NCBI GenBank assembly: GCA_031772625.1
Contig: CM062816.1
Location: 833,814,071 to 833,878,070 of the forward strand
DNA from: Pinus tabuliformis
Lineage: Eukaryota; Streptophyta; Pinopsida; Pinales; Pinaceae
Reading direction: 5' to 3'
DNA length: 64,000 nucleotides
The position numbers were made by a program, and so were the translations under genes. The notes under the pieces were generated by a model. That model did no database searches. It was not told the origin of the DNA and worked only from the letters and a program-made list of their open reading frames with translations. Positions 1 through 10,385 of the stretch are shown here, one piece after another (the first letter of the stretch is position 1; every line of letters starts with the position of its first letter).

Positions 1-2
1 TA

Positions 3-665
3 TATCTTGTTTTGAGGAAGTACCTGAATTTCGTCACTTATAGAACAGAATCTCTGGCTTCGAAAATCGAGTATCTCAAGAGCATTGGTCTGACAGGAGA
101 GGACATAGATCGAGTCTACTCCACATTTCCTGCATTATTGGCTCACAACATCGAAGACAAGTTGAAACCATTGGTTACTGAGTTGGAGAGCTCGGGCTTC
201 ACTGGTCATCATCTTGTAAAAACAATTGTGCACAATCCTTATGTATTTTCGATGAAGGTGGGTGGGGAGCTGTCAAGGTGTGTTTCATTGCTGAATAACC
301 TGAAATGTAGAAAACCCTTGCAAGACAAGATTTTGAGAGAGGGCATTATAACAGGAAGTAGACGAGTGAAAGCACGCCTTGAATATCTCATTAAACAAGG
401 ACTGTCACATAGGGAAGCCTTCAAGTTGTTAGAAAAGGAACCACGCATTATTATGTATGAATTGAAGTCTATAAAAGAGAAGGTTAATTTTCTAATTAGT
501 GACATGGGGTTCCTTGTTAGGAACCTAGTAGAAGTCCCTGATTATTTGGGTGTAAATTTTCATAAGCAGGTACTTCCTCACTACAAGGTGATTGCCAATC
601 TAAGATCCAAAGGTGCTCTTGGTGTGGAAGTTACATTGAAAAACTATGATGAAACTTACATGTAG
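3..665 (+). CDS. mTERF family protein, C-terminal part (5' end outside window)
   Basis: Plant mTERF proteins are nucleus-encoded, organelle-targeted nucleic-acid-binding proteins that act in chloroplast or mitochondrial transcription, splicing and translation. The frame is open from base 3 to the TAG at 663-665, about 220 codons, and has no convincing ATG near the left edge, so the N-terminus and transit peptide lie upstream. What is seen are repeated ~30-35-residue helical units with the family pattern of a Leu-rich helix, Gly/Ser and then a Pro: IGLTGEDIDRVYSTFPALL, GFTGHHLVKTIVHNPYVFS, GLSHREAFKLLEKEPRII and a closing VPDYLGVNF unit. The absence of introns fits most plant mTERF genes. AATAAA at 676-681 is a possible poly(A) signal. 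No frameshift or internal stop is visible. Family assignment is firm; which mTERF subgroup it belongs to cannot be told. Confidence 0.85.
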   Translation, partial: YLVLRKYLNFVTYRTESLASKIEYLKSIGLTGEDIDRVYSTFPALLAHNIEDKLKPLVTELESSGFTGHHLVKTIVHNPYVFSMKVGGELSRCVSLLNNLKCRKPLQDKILREGIITGSRRVKARLEYLIKQGLSHREAFKLLEKEPRIIMYELKSIKEKVNFLISDMGFLVRNLVEVPDYLGVNFHKQVLPHYKVIANLRSKGALGVEVTLKNYDETYM

Positions 666-1690
666 ACAATTTTATAATAAATATGTATGACCCTATCCAG
701 ACTATGAAAAGATTTTTGGAAATTATGTCAAGGAAGAAGAAAAACAAAAAAGGAAGATAGCCTTAAACATATTGTCTTTCAACATATTGGATGACTGTAA
801 TATTCTTTCTTGTTGGTGTTTTTGCTTGATTGATTGTTGTGGTTATAACACTAATTGGGATCTGCACTGACAACATTATAATTCAAGGGCAGTGCCTTAG
901 TTCTTGAGCCTTATCAACTAAAGCCTAATCAGGTTATAAGCTAGCATACACTTTTGATTACCCTGTGCCGATCATTATGAAAGGGACCTTTGTAGTCAAA
1001 AGCATATGGCATTCCTTGGAAGCCATGAAACACAGTTTGATATCGAAAAGTGACTTCCTATAGTGAGGGCCTTCTTTCAATGTCCATAGATGGTTGCTAT
1101 TCAGTTTCAAGATGACAAGCTGCTAGCTAATATAACACGGTTCTCACCCAAAAACATTAAAAAAAAAAAAATTAAAAATTAAAAAAAAAAATGATGATCA
1201 AATATTCAGAGACTTTGTATGACAATTCAGACAAGAGATTGGACGAGACTTGTAATAATGAAGCAAGAGAGCTGACTTGCTACATGCCACATTGATTGGC
1301 TTTTCCCTTATAGTGTGAAGATATTTTCAAGAAGGTTGAGATGGGCATGAAGATCATATTAGTTTGCAAACATGAAAAAAATTGTGAGGTAGTTTAAGGT
1401 TGGCCTTAGGAAAATAAATCGTTTGAAAGGCGAGGCAGACACGCAATGAGTAGGAATGACGATGACTAGTCATCATAATGTATAATTAATTGAGCAGTTC
1501 ATGATGTCATGACTATAGAGGAAGGGGTTGTATGCCATGATATATTGAACAACTATATATTATGGTAGAGGGGACCTCAATTAAGAAAGTGCATCCTTTG
1601 TCCTTGTCCTTGTCCTCGTTAGATCAAGATAAGAACAGATAGTGCTTTGAGGTGGTAATAATGGATCATCTTATCTTGAGTGAAGAACAC
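666..1690. other. Intergenic region, no gene seen
   Basis: Downstream flank of the mTERF gene. It holds A-rich runs at about 1158-1191 and no open frame with recognisable homology. Nothing else can be supported. Confidence 0.6.
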
Positions 1691-1699
1691 AAACATAAT

Positions 1700-3215
1700 T
1701 AACATGATGTCTTCTAGTGGAGGTAGCACAAACTCAATTCCTTCTGATCATGTACGAAAGCAAATACATAGACGAAGGTTTGCACAACAGACATCTGGCA
1801 GTTTATGGAAGGGGGGCTATCAGATGCCAAGCCAGTGCAAATGTTCTCATCTCTGGCCTTCAAGGCCTCGGGGTTGAAATGGTCAACGATGTGATACTAG
1901 CGGGAGCGGAATCAATGACTTTGCATGACCAATCAAATGTTGAAAGGTAGGACTTGTATGCCAATTTTCTATTTTACTGAACCTGATATTGGCAAAAATG
2001 AGGCAGTTGCTTGCTGTAATAAGTTGCAGAAATTAAATGTTGGTGTTGCAGTTTCAGTTTCTGCTAAATCTAAGATATGACAACAACACCTCTTTTGTTG
2101 CCAGGAAATTTCGTTGATGCCTAATTTCCTAGGAAATGATGGAACTTCCAAGTGGTAATGGATTCCATATTCCATGCAATTGCAGGGGACAGTGTTCAGA
2201 GACATAGGTGTCGAGAAAGCAGTTGAATACAAATGATTTCTATCATAATCATAAACCATCAATTGCTCTAATCAAATCCAATGTTCGGGGACTGTTTGGC
2301 AGTATGTTTTGTGACTTTGGGACAGAGCTTAATGTGTTTGATGTGAATGTCGTGGAAGCACAGATGGGCATCATTTCTTCTGTTCTAACTACAATCCTAC
2401 TCTTGTGTCATGTGTGGTTGATGATGAAAGGCTCCATTTCAAGGATGGTGATTTTGTTGATTTCTCTGAAGTTAAAGTTATGAATGAATTCAGTGATGGG
2501 AAGCCAAGAAAGGCAGAGACTGGAAGACCATATTCTTTCCACGTCCATGAAGATACCACTAACTTTTGGATGCTATGAGATGGGTGGCATAATTGCTCAG
2601 GCAAAGAAATCCAAGCTCTTAAAGTTTCATGCACTTGAAGGTCCTAGCGAACTTCTTCTCAATGATTCTCCATGTTTGACTGCCCTCCCCTTGTACACTT
2701 GGTTGTCTGAACCCCAGATAAATTTGTTCATAAATTTGGGTGTTCCATTTTGCATCTTAGGAAGATGCCAATATGTCATTGATGTGGCAAAGGTTTTAAA
2801 ATGATAGCTCGCTGGTTAAGATGGATGTTAATGTTGTTGACTATAATGTATTCGAATATTTTGCAAGTGGTTTCAGTGGAGTGTTGTATCCCATGGCAGC
2901 TATATTTGGTGGAACCGTTGGGCAGGAGGTTGTGAAAGAATGTCCTGGAAACTTTCATCTACTTTTCCAGGTTTTATTTTTGTCTCTCTAATCTATCCCA
3001 CCCTTTTAATTCTTTGATTCATCTCTCTCGAGTTGATGAAATTGTACATTATATCATTTAGTTTTATATAGGCAGCAGAGCATGCAATTATTGTATGATG
3101 GTCTCTCTGCCTAAGAACATTAATTATTTGTATTCTCATTCTATTCCTGTACTTCTGTGCAGTTTTTCTATTTTGATTCATTGAATCTGTTTCTGTACAA
3201 CCCCTTGGGCCAGGG
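1700..3215 (+). pseudogene. Ubiquitin-activating enzyme E1 (UBA1-type), broken N-terminal part
   Basis: E1 enzymes adenylate ubiquitin and pass it to E2s. Translated pieces follow the N-terminal ~40% of plant E1 in order: YIDEGLHNRHLAVYGRGA and NVLISGLQGLG (first ThiF/adenylation repeat, 1758-1880), DIGKNEAVACCNKLQKLN (~1985-2040), FYHNHKPSIALIKSNVRGLFG (~2235-2300), SCVVDDERL and [12 protein letters not shown] (~2405-2475), [14 protein letters not shown] (~2523-2565), YEMGGI (~2574), YPMAAIFGGTVGQEVVKECPG (~2887-2950) and FFYFDSL (3163-3185). Breaks: a TAG at 1948-1950 where Trp is expected (ERWDL), another stop near 1978, and frame changes near 1735, 2385, 2570 and 2800. The catalytic-Cys, second adenylation and ubiquitin-fold domains are absent; homology ends just before the TA microsatellite. 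A GT-AG intron is retained, so this is a duplicated gene, not a retrocopy. Confidence 0.85.
2971..3162 (+). other. Retained intron in the E1 pseudogene
   Basis: The reading frame leaves E1 homology after HLLFQ at 2970 (CCAG|GTTTTA) and resumes with FFYFDS at 3163 after TGTGCAG. This gives a 192-bp GT-AG intron with a T-rich 3' end. The splice sites are read directly; that splicing occurred in the parent gene is inferred from the homology gap. Confidence 0.75.
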
Positions 3216-3271
3216 TACACACTGCAGCTTTGAATTGTCTTCTTTTCTCTTTTTCTTTTTTTCCTCGCTTG

Positions 3272-3273
<2 letters not shown>

Positions 3274-3329
<56 letters not shown>
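3274..3329. repeat. (TA)n microsatellite
   Basis: About 28 uninterrupted TA units immediately downstream of the E1 remnant, flanked by a T-rich stretch on the left. Confidence 0.97.
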
Positions 3330-3331
<2 letters not shown>

Positions 3332-3427
3332 TAAAGAAATGCACCGGGCACTTACCTTCATTCTGAGAATGGTAACTAGGGTAAACCAGATTAATTTCAT
3401 GATAATCATGGTAGTCAACAAATGGCT

Positions 3428-3600
3428 CATGAAAGCATCATGTCACAATGTGAAATTTGAACCTGGGTGAAAAGGATAATAATTGATCCACATCAAAAAC
3501 ATCAAAGCCCATCATGTCACTAGCAGGGATTTGAACCTGGGTAAGAAGGATAATAATTGTTCCACCTAACCACCTGAGATAACCCCAGGTAACTCCTCCT
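3428..3600 (-). mobile_element. tRNA-derived SINE-like unit with a duplicated 3' part
   Basis: On the minus strand, TATCTCAGGTGG (plus 3570-3581) fits the Pol III A box TRGCNNAGYNGG at 10 of 12 positions. GGTTCAAATCC (plus 3528-3538) fits the B box GGTTCGANTCC at 10 of 11. They are separated by about 31 nt, as in tRNA-derived promoters. The B-box part, with its neighbouring AATTATTATCC and CATGATG words, is repeated about 75 bp downstream (plus 3428-3475). No target-site duplication or tail was pinned down, so SINE status is inferred from the promoter only. A decayed tRNA pseudogene is the alternative. Confidence 0.5.
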
Positions 3601-3649
3601 ACTACTTACATCTTAATGAGGAATGAATTTTAAAAATGAAATGGGGTTG

Positions 3650-3830
3650 CCGTTTATTGTGAAACACAAATTTGTATAGTGTAGATATTGCTTCCTAATG
3701 TGAAACACAAAATTTGGTATAATTTAGATATTTCAAATTTTTATTTTGGAATTTGAAAATTATGTCTTCGTTTCTGGTTTAAAATTTGAAAACCATGTCT
3801 TCATTTCTGGTTTAAAATTTAAAAATCTAA
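3650..3830. repeat. Two short tandem duplications
   Basis: A ~45-bp block beginning TGTGAAACACAAA occurs twice (from ~3658 and ~3700). A ~36-bp block containing ATGTCTTCRTTTCTGGTTTA occurs twice (~3750-3825). Function unknown. Confidence 0.7.
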
Positions 3831-4660
3831 ATTATGTGCATCATCTTGGATAGTTGGTTTGGAAGTTAGAGACTTTTATCTATTTTTTCCACCTGTTGCA
3901 TAGTTTCACGAGTTTGTTTATTTTCTTTCCTAGTATGTGCTTATAAAGGCATATTTGCATCTAAAAATGAGTGTTTTGGCCTATAGAATTCAAGGAGTTT
4001 ATTTATTTTCTTTTGAACATTCTATACCATTTAACCTTACCTTTCACCATAGAAGCAAGGAAGGAAACTGCTGGATACATATTTTTATGGCTTAGAACAA
4101 TCTGAGTGTCGATAAAGTTGTCTTTTGTAGATGCATTTGGGTTGATCGTTAATTGGACCAGCCCCTATCATGACTGAAGAACCCACCCCTTGGGTTTGCT
4201 TTATTTTCAGTATTTTCTTCAAAGTTTTCACAAATATTCAATTGATGTTTTAGCTCTTAAATGTATGAAGATGGAAGATAGTGGCATTTATTTTTTGAAG
4301 TAGATTGTTAATTTTAGCATTTTACCAATAATAGATTAGAAAATACCAAAAACAAATCCAACACTGCCTTTGAAGAGTTGAAGGGTTGTAAGAGTGGTCA
4401 GAAGTGTATGTGATCAGATTCGACTTGTTGACAAGTTTCTAGGTGGATTTTGAGTGAAGTATTTCAAACCCTGGATCGTCCCTAAAATTTTTTGACATTG
4501 TTATAGGGGATGTGTACCTCCCAACTTTCTGAAGACATCAAACAAGTAGAACAAAATATTATTTGAAGATAGGGTAGAGAAAAATGATCAAATTCTCCAT
4601 TCCTTCCTGCAAAGGGAGGCATCTTTTCCAATACCCGGAATAGAGCCCAAGGCATCAATG
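3831..4660. other. Left flank of the Copia insertion, no gene seen
   Basis: AT-rich DNA with no readable protein homology on either strand. The five bases before the Copia LTR (4656-4660, CAATG) match those after the element (32264-32268, TAGTG) at 3 of 5 positions only. Confidence 0.5.
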
Positions 4661-6161
4661 TGTTGGCATTATGACACAGGTGTTGTCCTTGATGGCAACT
4701 CTCTCAGATGACAGATCACAATACAGTAGGTTAACAGCTCAGAGTTACAGATCAGACTGCACAGAATGAAGAAAGAGAGGTACACGCAGGTTCACTATAT
4801 ACAAGTCACGTATACGTACACACGCACTTTCACAAAGGGAAAAGCGCGTATACCTTGGAAAACTAAGTTTTTGGTCCGAAGTATTTGGTCCATTGTATTT
4901 TGATCCATGGTATTGGTCCAAGGTATTGGGTCTGAGGTATTGACCCTAGGTATCCAAGGTATTGGTCCTAAGTGGTTTTGGTCGATGGTATTGAGAAAGG
5001 CTTAAAACTATAAAAGGAGGAGAAGATCATTAGGCCAAGGTTCTCAAGCATTGAATATCTGATGAAGAGTGAGATCTAGTATGCAGGTTATTGGGTTATG
5101 GTACATTGTTGGATCTGAACCAAGGAGGAACCTTAGTGGTTGATGGAGAATAAAATCTAATGATGGATCAGGATCTTAAGGCGTAAAGTGAACCATCATT
5201 ATATGTTTTTTCTCATGAATATTCTAGATCTGAATACTAATGCATATATTATTCTATAAATGATATGATCTAGGTATAATTGAAGTCTGGTATAGCTGTA
5301 GAACTATGAATTAATATTTACAGATGTATATGCTGGTTGGCTTTGAGGGAAGCGTGTATACACGCAGGTTCGGCAAAAGAAAGTAGTGTATACCTTATAA
5401 TCTATGTTTTAGTTGCTGCTGTTTGTTGTTGCAGTGTTCTGGGTTCTGGTTACTGTATTCTGGTGACAACATTCTGAAAGATCAGATTGATGGGTTGTCA
5501 AAGTGATTGCTTGATTTGGTTGTGGTTGGTTCAATAGGATATTGGTTGATGCAGATATATTTGATGATTGAATGATGTTGTTGATGGATCTAGTCTGAAA
5601 ATTTATGAAACGTGGTCATTGGAAGAAAGGAGAAGGTTGTAGCCTTTTGTAGGCCGGAACCTTCATACTAGTACACATATCAGCTAGTACAAGAGCTAAG
5701 GGGTAGTAGCTCCCTTCCAGTAGAAGCTGGAGAACGAGAGAAGGTTGTAGCCTTCTGCAGGTAGAAGCCTGCGTACTGGTCTAGGGCTGCACCAGTACAA
5801 AAATTGTAAACAAAATTCTCTAATTATTAAAAGAAGACAGAGATGATTGCAGCAGGTGGTTTTCACTCACATTGGGTTTCCACCTTATATCTTGGTGTTT
5901 ATGTGTGATGCTTATGTGTGATGCTTTATTCTGCTTTTACTACACTGTCTAATGAATTCTTGATATACTGATTAAAGTTCACTACATGATAATTTGGATA
6001 AATCAAAAGATCTCTGCATATACACTGGTTTCATTAAGAATAGTTGCATATACATGCTAGTTCACTGAGCTGAAGTAGCGTATACAAATCAGAAATTAAA
6101 TTATTGATCTGATAATACTGATTCCCCCCCCCCCCCCCCCCTCTCAGTATTATTTCCAACA
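4661..6161 (+). repeat. Copia 5' LTR
   Basis: Starts TGTTGGCATTATGACACAGG and ends TTTCCAACA, and matches the 3' copy along its whole length outside the DNA transposon. It contains a promoter-like array with a TATA box near 5008, repeated GCGTATAC-type words, and a run of about 18 C near its 3' end (~6124-6141) that is shorter and interrupted in the 3' LTR. Confidence 0.93.
4873..5017 (+). promoter_or_regulatory. GGTCCATGGTATTG array plus TATA box in Copia 5' LTR
   Basis: Six to seven variants of GGTCCAWGGTATTG lie in tandem at 4873-4993, followed by CTATAAAAGG at 5008-5017. This is the expected U3 enhancer/core-promoter layout of an LTR. The copy in the 3' LTR (30959-31107) keeps the same order. 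The TATA call is from sequence; enhancer function is inference. Confidence 0.65.
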
Positions 6162-6163
6162 AT

Positions 6164-6180
6164 TGGTATCAGAGTAGATC
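6164..6180 (+). other. Copia primer-binding site
   Basis: TGGTATCAGAG begins two bases after the LTR end and matches the complement of the plant initiator-methionine tRNA 3' end used by most Copia elements. The next base departs from the usual C, a small mismatch. Confidence 0.85.
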
Positions 6181-6221
6181 CTTCAGAAGAAACTTGATTG
6201 CTTGAAGGTAGATCCATCATC

Positions 6222-7850
6222 ATGAGTAATCAAGAAAGCTGGGGATCCATCAGACCACCAATCTTTGATGGGAGCAACTTCATTTATTGGAAGGTAAGAA
6301 CCACAACCTATCTTCAATCTCTTGGAACAGATGTCTGGGAAATCGTGGAAGAAGGATATACATTTCCATCAGCAATTCCTACAGATACGACAGGTAAAAA
6401 GCAATATGAAACCAATGCCAAGGTTGTCAATACATTATTGGGAAGTATGTCACAATCAAAGTTTGTCAAAGTTATGCAACTCAAATCAGCCAAAGAAATA
6501 TGGGACAAAATTGTTCTATGCTACGAAGGAGACTCTTAGGTAAAACGTGCTAAACTGCAAGCTCTCAAAATTCAATATGAAACTCTCAAGATGCACAATG
6601 ATGAAAGTATAGCTAGTTACTTCTTACGTATAAATGAGGTTGTTAATTGCATAAAGAATCTGGGTGAAGAGATAAAGGAAGTTACCTTAGTTGAAAAAGT
6701 TTTAAGATCCATATCTGCTAAATTTGAATCAAAAGTATTTGCCATAGAAGAAAAGCAGGATCTACATACTATTACTATGACACAGCTTCACGGAATATTA
6801 ACTACCTTTGAGATGAGAAAAAGAGGTCCATCAGATATGAGAGAAGTCGCATTTAAAGCTTCAGCAAAAGGAAAAGAAGAGCTCAATGAATCAGGACATA
6901 TTTAAGAAGAAGAAGAGGAAGTAAACTTTTTCAAGAAGCTTCAACGGGATTCCGGAAGATTTAGAGGTAAACTACCTTTCAAATGTTTTGCATGTGGTAG
7001 AGTCAATCATTATGCTGCCAAATGTCCCCATAAAGATAAATGTGATAAAGGGAAGGAATCTGCAAAATGGAATAGAAAACAAAGTGTAAGAAAAAAGAGC
7101 TACTATACTCATGAAGATAACGATGGTTTATCAAATAGTGATGAAGATGAAAATAGTAATGACTATAGACTTCTAATGATTTATGAAGATGATGACCTTT
7201 TAGATGCTTTAAATGAAGATGACCTTTATGAAGAAATCTCTAAACTCAAAATTGTTTAGAAGAAAAGAATATGATTATAGATACCTTGACATACCAACTT
7301 GCTGAAAGAAAAAAACACAATGAAAAACTAGAATGTGAAATTGTGGGTCTAAGAAAGGATCTTGAGAAAAAAAAAGCCCTCAATCTTAGATTTGCTAAAG
7401 GATCAGAAACCTTAAATTAAATTATCAAAGTGCAGCATTCTCCTCTGATAAATATAGGTCTTGGATATACTGAAGAAGCATCTCAATCACAGAAGCCATC
7501 AACCTCCACTAAAATCCATCTTGATGCAGCAAAAAGAAGTGAATAGTTTGACAATCATCAGCAAAGGCATAAAGCAGATCACTAGGTAAATCGTACTCAA
7601 TTTGCTTCAAAGAAAAATATCACTAGAAACTACAATCACCAAGTCAGTAGATTCGATAATCACAGGAACTTCTTTAATGGTCAATGTTTCTCATGTCATA
7701 ATTTTGGACACAAAGCTTCTCAATGTGTTGCTTACAAAACCATCATGACTAGAGAAGCACGAAATCAAAGGAGTGTGACAGGGATCAAGAAAAGTTCCTA
7801 TAATAACTTTTCTATTCTTGAAAATGAAATAGAATGTTCGATGCCATGAA
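6222..7850 (+). pseudogene. Copia gag
   Basis: Capsid protein of the element. The ATG at 6222 (MSNQESW) is the first in-frame Met, ~60 bp after the primer site. A UBN2-type gag domain (FDGSNFIYWKVR, then KEIWDKI and ASYFLRINEVV) runs to ~6780. It is followed by two zinc knuckles, CFACGRVNHYAAKC (~6982-7024) and CFSCHNFGHKASQC (~7685-7730), both CX2CX4HX4C. In-frame stops: TAG 6537, TAA 6903, TAG 7257; then a frameshift near 7262. The first three lie where Gln would be expected. The segment between the knuckles is acidic (EDDDLLDALNEDDL). Confidence 0.85.
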
Positions 7851-7979
7851 GAATCTAAATGCATGAGTAAATTTCGGCAAATATCTCAAAAGATGAAAAC
7901 TCCATTAAATCCCAAAATATGGAGAAAGAAAGAACTGTGAACAGAAAGATGTGGTATAGCCTTGTATGGAGAAGGACAA

Positions 7980-10385
7980 GGAAACTAGTGGTACATTGAT
8001 AGTGGATGCTCAAAACACATGACAGGTGACAAAGAAAAACTACACTCATATAATTCCTTAGAAAAGGAAAAGAGTGTCTCATTTGGAAACGACACTCCTA
8101 CTGTCATAAAAGGTAAAGGCTCTATTTTCTTGAAAGAAAAAGTTAAAGTTGGGAATGTTATGTATGTTGATGGCTTAAAGCATAACCTGTTGAGTGTGAG
8201 TCAAATGTGTGATCAAGGAAATGAAGTAGTGTTTCAATCAAATGGATGTGTTGTTCGTGAGCTTGATACAGGAGAAACCGTGATCAAAGGTACAAGAACT
8301 CCAAACAACCTATACATACTCAAGGGAGGACAAAAACACTGTTATCTAAGCAAAAATGATGAAAACTAGCTATGGCACAGAAGATTGGGGCATCTAAGCT
8401 TTTCTCAAATAAGAATAGCATGTATATTCCACGCTGTTTGTGATCTTCTAGATATCAACATTCCTGAAAATACTATATGCAAATCATGTCAATTCGGTAA
8501 GCAAACTAGATCTCACTTCATCGAAAAGGAAGGGTCAGCTAGTAAGCCTCTTGAACTTGTTCATACTGATTTATGTGGACCATCAAGGAAAAAGTCACCT
8601 TGTTGGATAGGTCTTCTAAAGCATAAAGATGAAGCATTTGAAAAGTTCAAAGCCTTCAAAGCTTTGGTTGAAAATGAATCAGATCGCAAAATCAAATGCC
8701 TCAGATCTGATCGAGGAGGGGAATTTACCTCGGATGAATTCTTTGACTTTTGTGAACAACATGGAATAAAAAGGCAGTTCTCCACCGCAAGGACTCCTCA
8801 GCAAAATGGAGTGGTAGAAAGGATGAACAGAACTGTTCAACAAATGGCTCGTGCTATGCTAGATGAATCTGGAACTCCTACAACCTTCTAGGGTGAAGTT
8901 GCATTCGTCGCCGTCACTATTCTCAACCAAGCAATTGTTCGTGTAAACAGCACTCAAACTCCACATGAACTTTGGTATGGTAAGACTCCCACTGTAAAAT
9001 ACTTCAAAGTTTTTGGAAGCAAATGTTACGTCAAAAGGACTGATGAAAAACTTGGTAAGTTTGAACCCAGAGCAGATGAAGGTATTATTCTTGGCTACTC
9101 ATCCCAAAGTAAAGGATATAAATGTTATAATAAAAGACTTGGGAAAAATATTGAAAGTATTTATGTTGTGGTTGATGAAGCATGCAAAAATCCAAAACAG
9201 GTAAAGTTGAAGGTTATGATAATGAAGAATATGAGGAACATTTTCCCACATCAAATCACACTGATTCTGAAGAAGAAACCAATGAAGCACCAGAAGAAGA
9301 GATAACGATAGAAGAAAAGACTCTGTCCAGGTATGTTCAGAAAAAACATCTGGAAACTCAAATTTTAGGGGAAAAAGGGGCAGGTGTGCAAACAAGAAGA
9401 ACCATTGCCGAAGCCTCAAGCTATCTAGCATCACTATCTTCCACCAAACCTCAAAATGTAAATGAAGCATGCAAAGATGAATGTTGGGTCAAGGCCATGA
9501 ACGAAGAACTTGAGCAAATTGAAAAGAATAATACTTGGGAATTAGTTCCTAGACCTCATGATAAGAATATCATAGGAACTAAATGGATATTCAAAAACAA
9601 GCTGAATGAAAATGGAGAAGTTATTAGAAACAAGTCCAGACTTGTTTGTAAAGGATATGCTCAACAAGAAGGTATAGATTTTGAAGAAACTTTTGCACCT
9701 GTTGCTAGACTTGAAGCCATAAGAATGTTTCTTTCCCTTTCTAGTTTTCAAAAATTCAAAGTATACCAAATGGATGTAAAATCTGTCTTTCTTAATGGAG
9801 ACTTAGAAGAAGAATTCTATATTGACCAACCAGAAGGATTCATACTTGGAAATGATGCAAAACTTGTATGCAAACTCAGAAAATCTCTCTATGGTCTAAA
9901 ACAGGCTCCAAGGGCATGGTATTATCGTCTTGACAAATATCTCCACCAACAGGGTTTTTCAAAGGGGTCAGCAGATAGCAATCTATATACAAAGATGGAC
10001 AATGATAAATTGCTAATAATTTTTGTGTATGTTGATGATATTATTTTTGGTAGCAATGAAGAATTCATGAGTCAGAATTTTGCCTTAGTAATGTAGCAAG
10101 AATTTGAAATTTCCTTGCTTGGTGAGCTTACCTACTTTCTTGCTCTACAAGTTCAACAAAATAAAGATGGTATTTTTCTCTCACAAACCAAATATCTCAA
10201 ACAGATCATGAAAAAGTATGGCATGGAAGATTCTAAACAAGTATGTACCCCAATGGTAATAGGATGCAATCTTAGCTCAAATGATGAATCAACAGCAATA
10301 CATCAACTAGCTTACAAATCCATGATTGGCAGTCTGCTTTATCTAACAAGTACCTGACCAGACATCATGCATGCAGTGGGAATGG
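7980..10385 (+). pseudogene. Copia pol, 5' part: protease, integrase, reverse transcriptase
   Basis: Protease motif WYIDSGCSKHMTGD at ~7989-8030, right after a TAG (7986) where Gln is expected. GAG-pre-integrase HHCC finger (LWHRRLGHLSFSQI ... CKSCQFGKQTR) at 8370-8515. The integrase core keeps HTDLCGP, SDRGGEF and NGVVERMNR. The stretch between HTDLCGP and EAFEKF is about 25 residues shorter than normal, a deletion that removes the usual DDYTR strand. RT covers ~9480-10110 with [14 protein letters not shown] and the catalytic YVDD at 10028-10039. Stops: TAG 8367, 8889, 10094; TGA 10355. There is a frameshift near 9190. Coding stops abruptly at MHAVGMV where the Gypsy element inserted. Confidence 0.9.
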
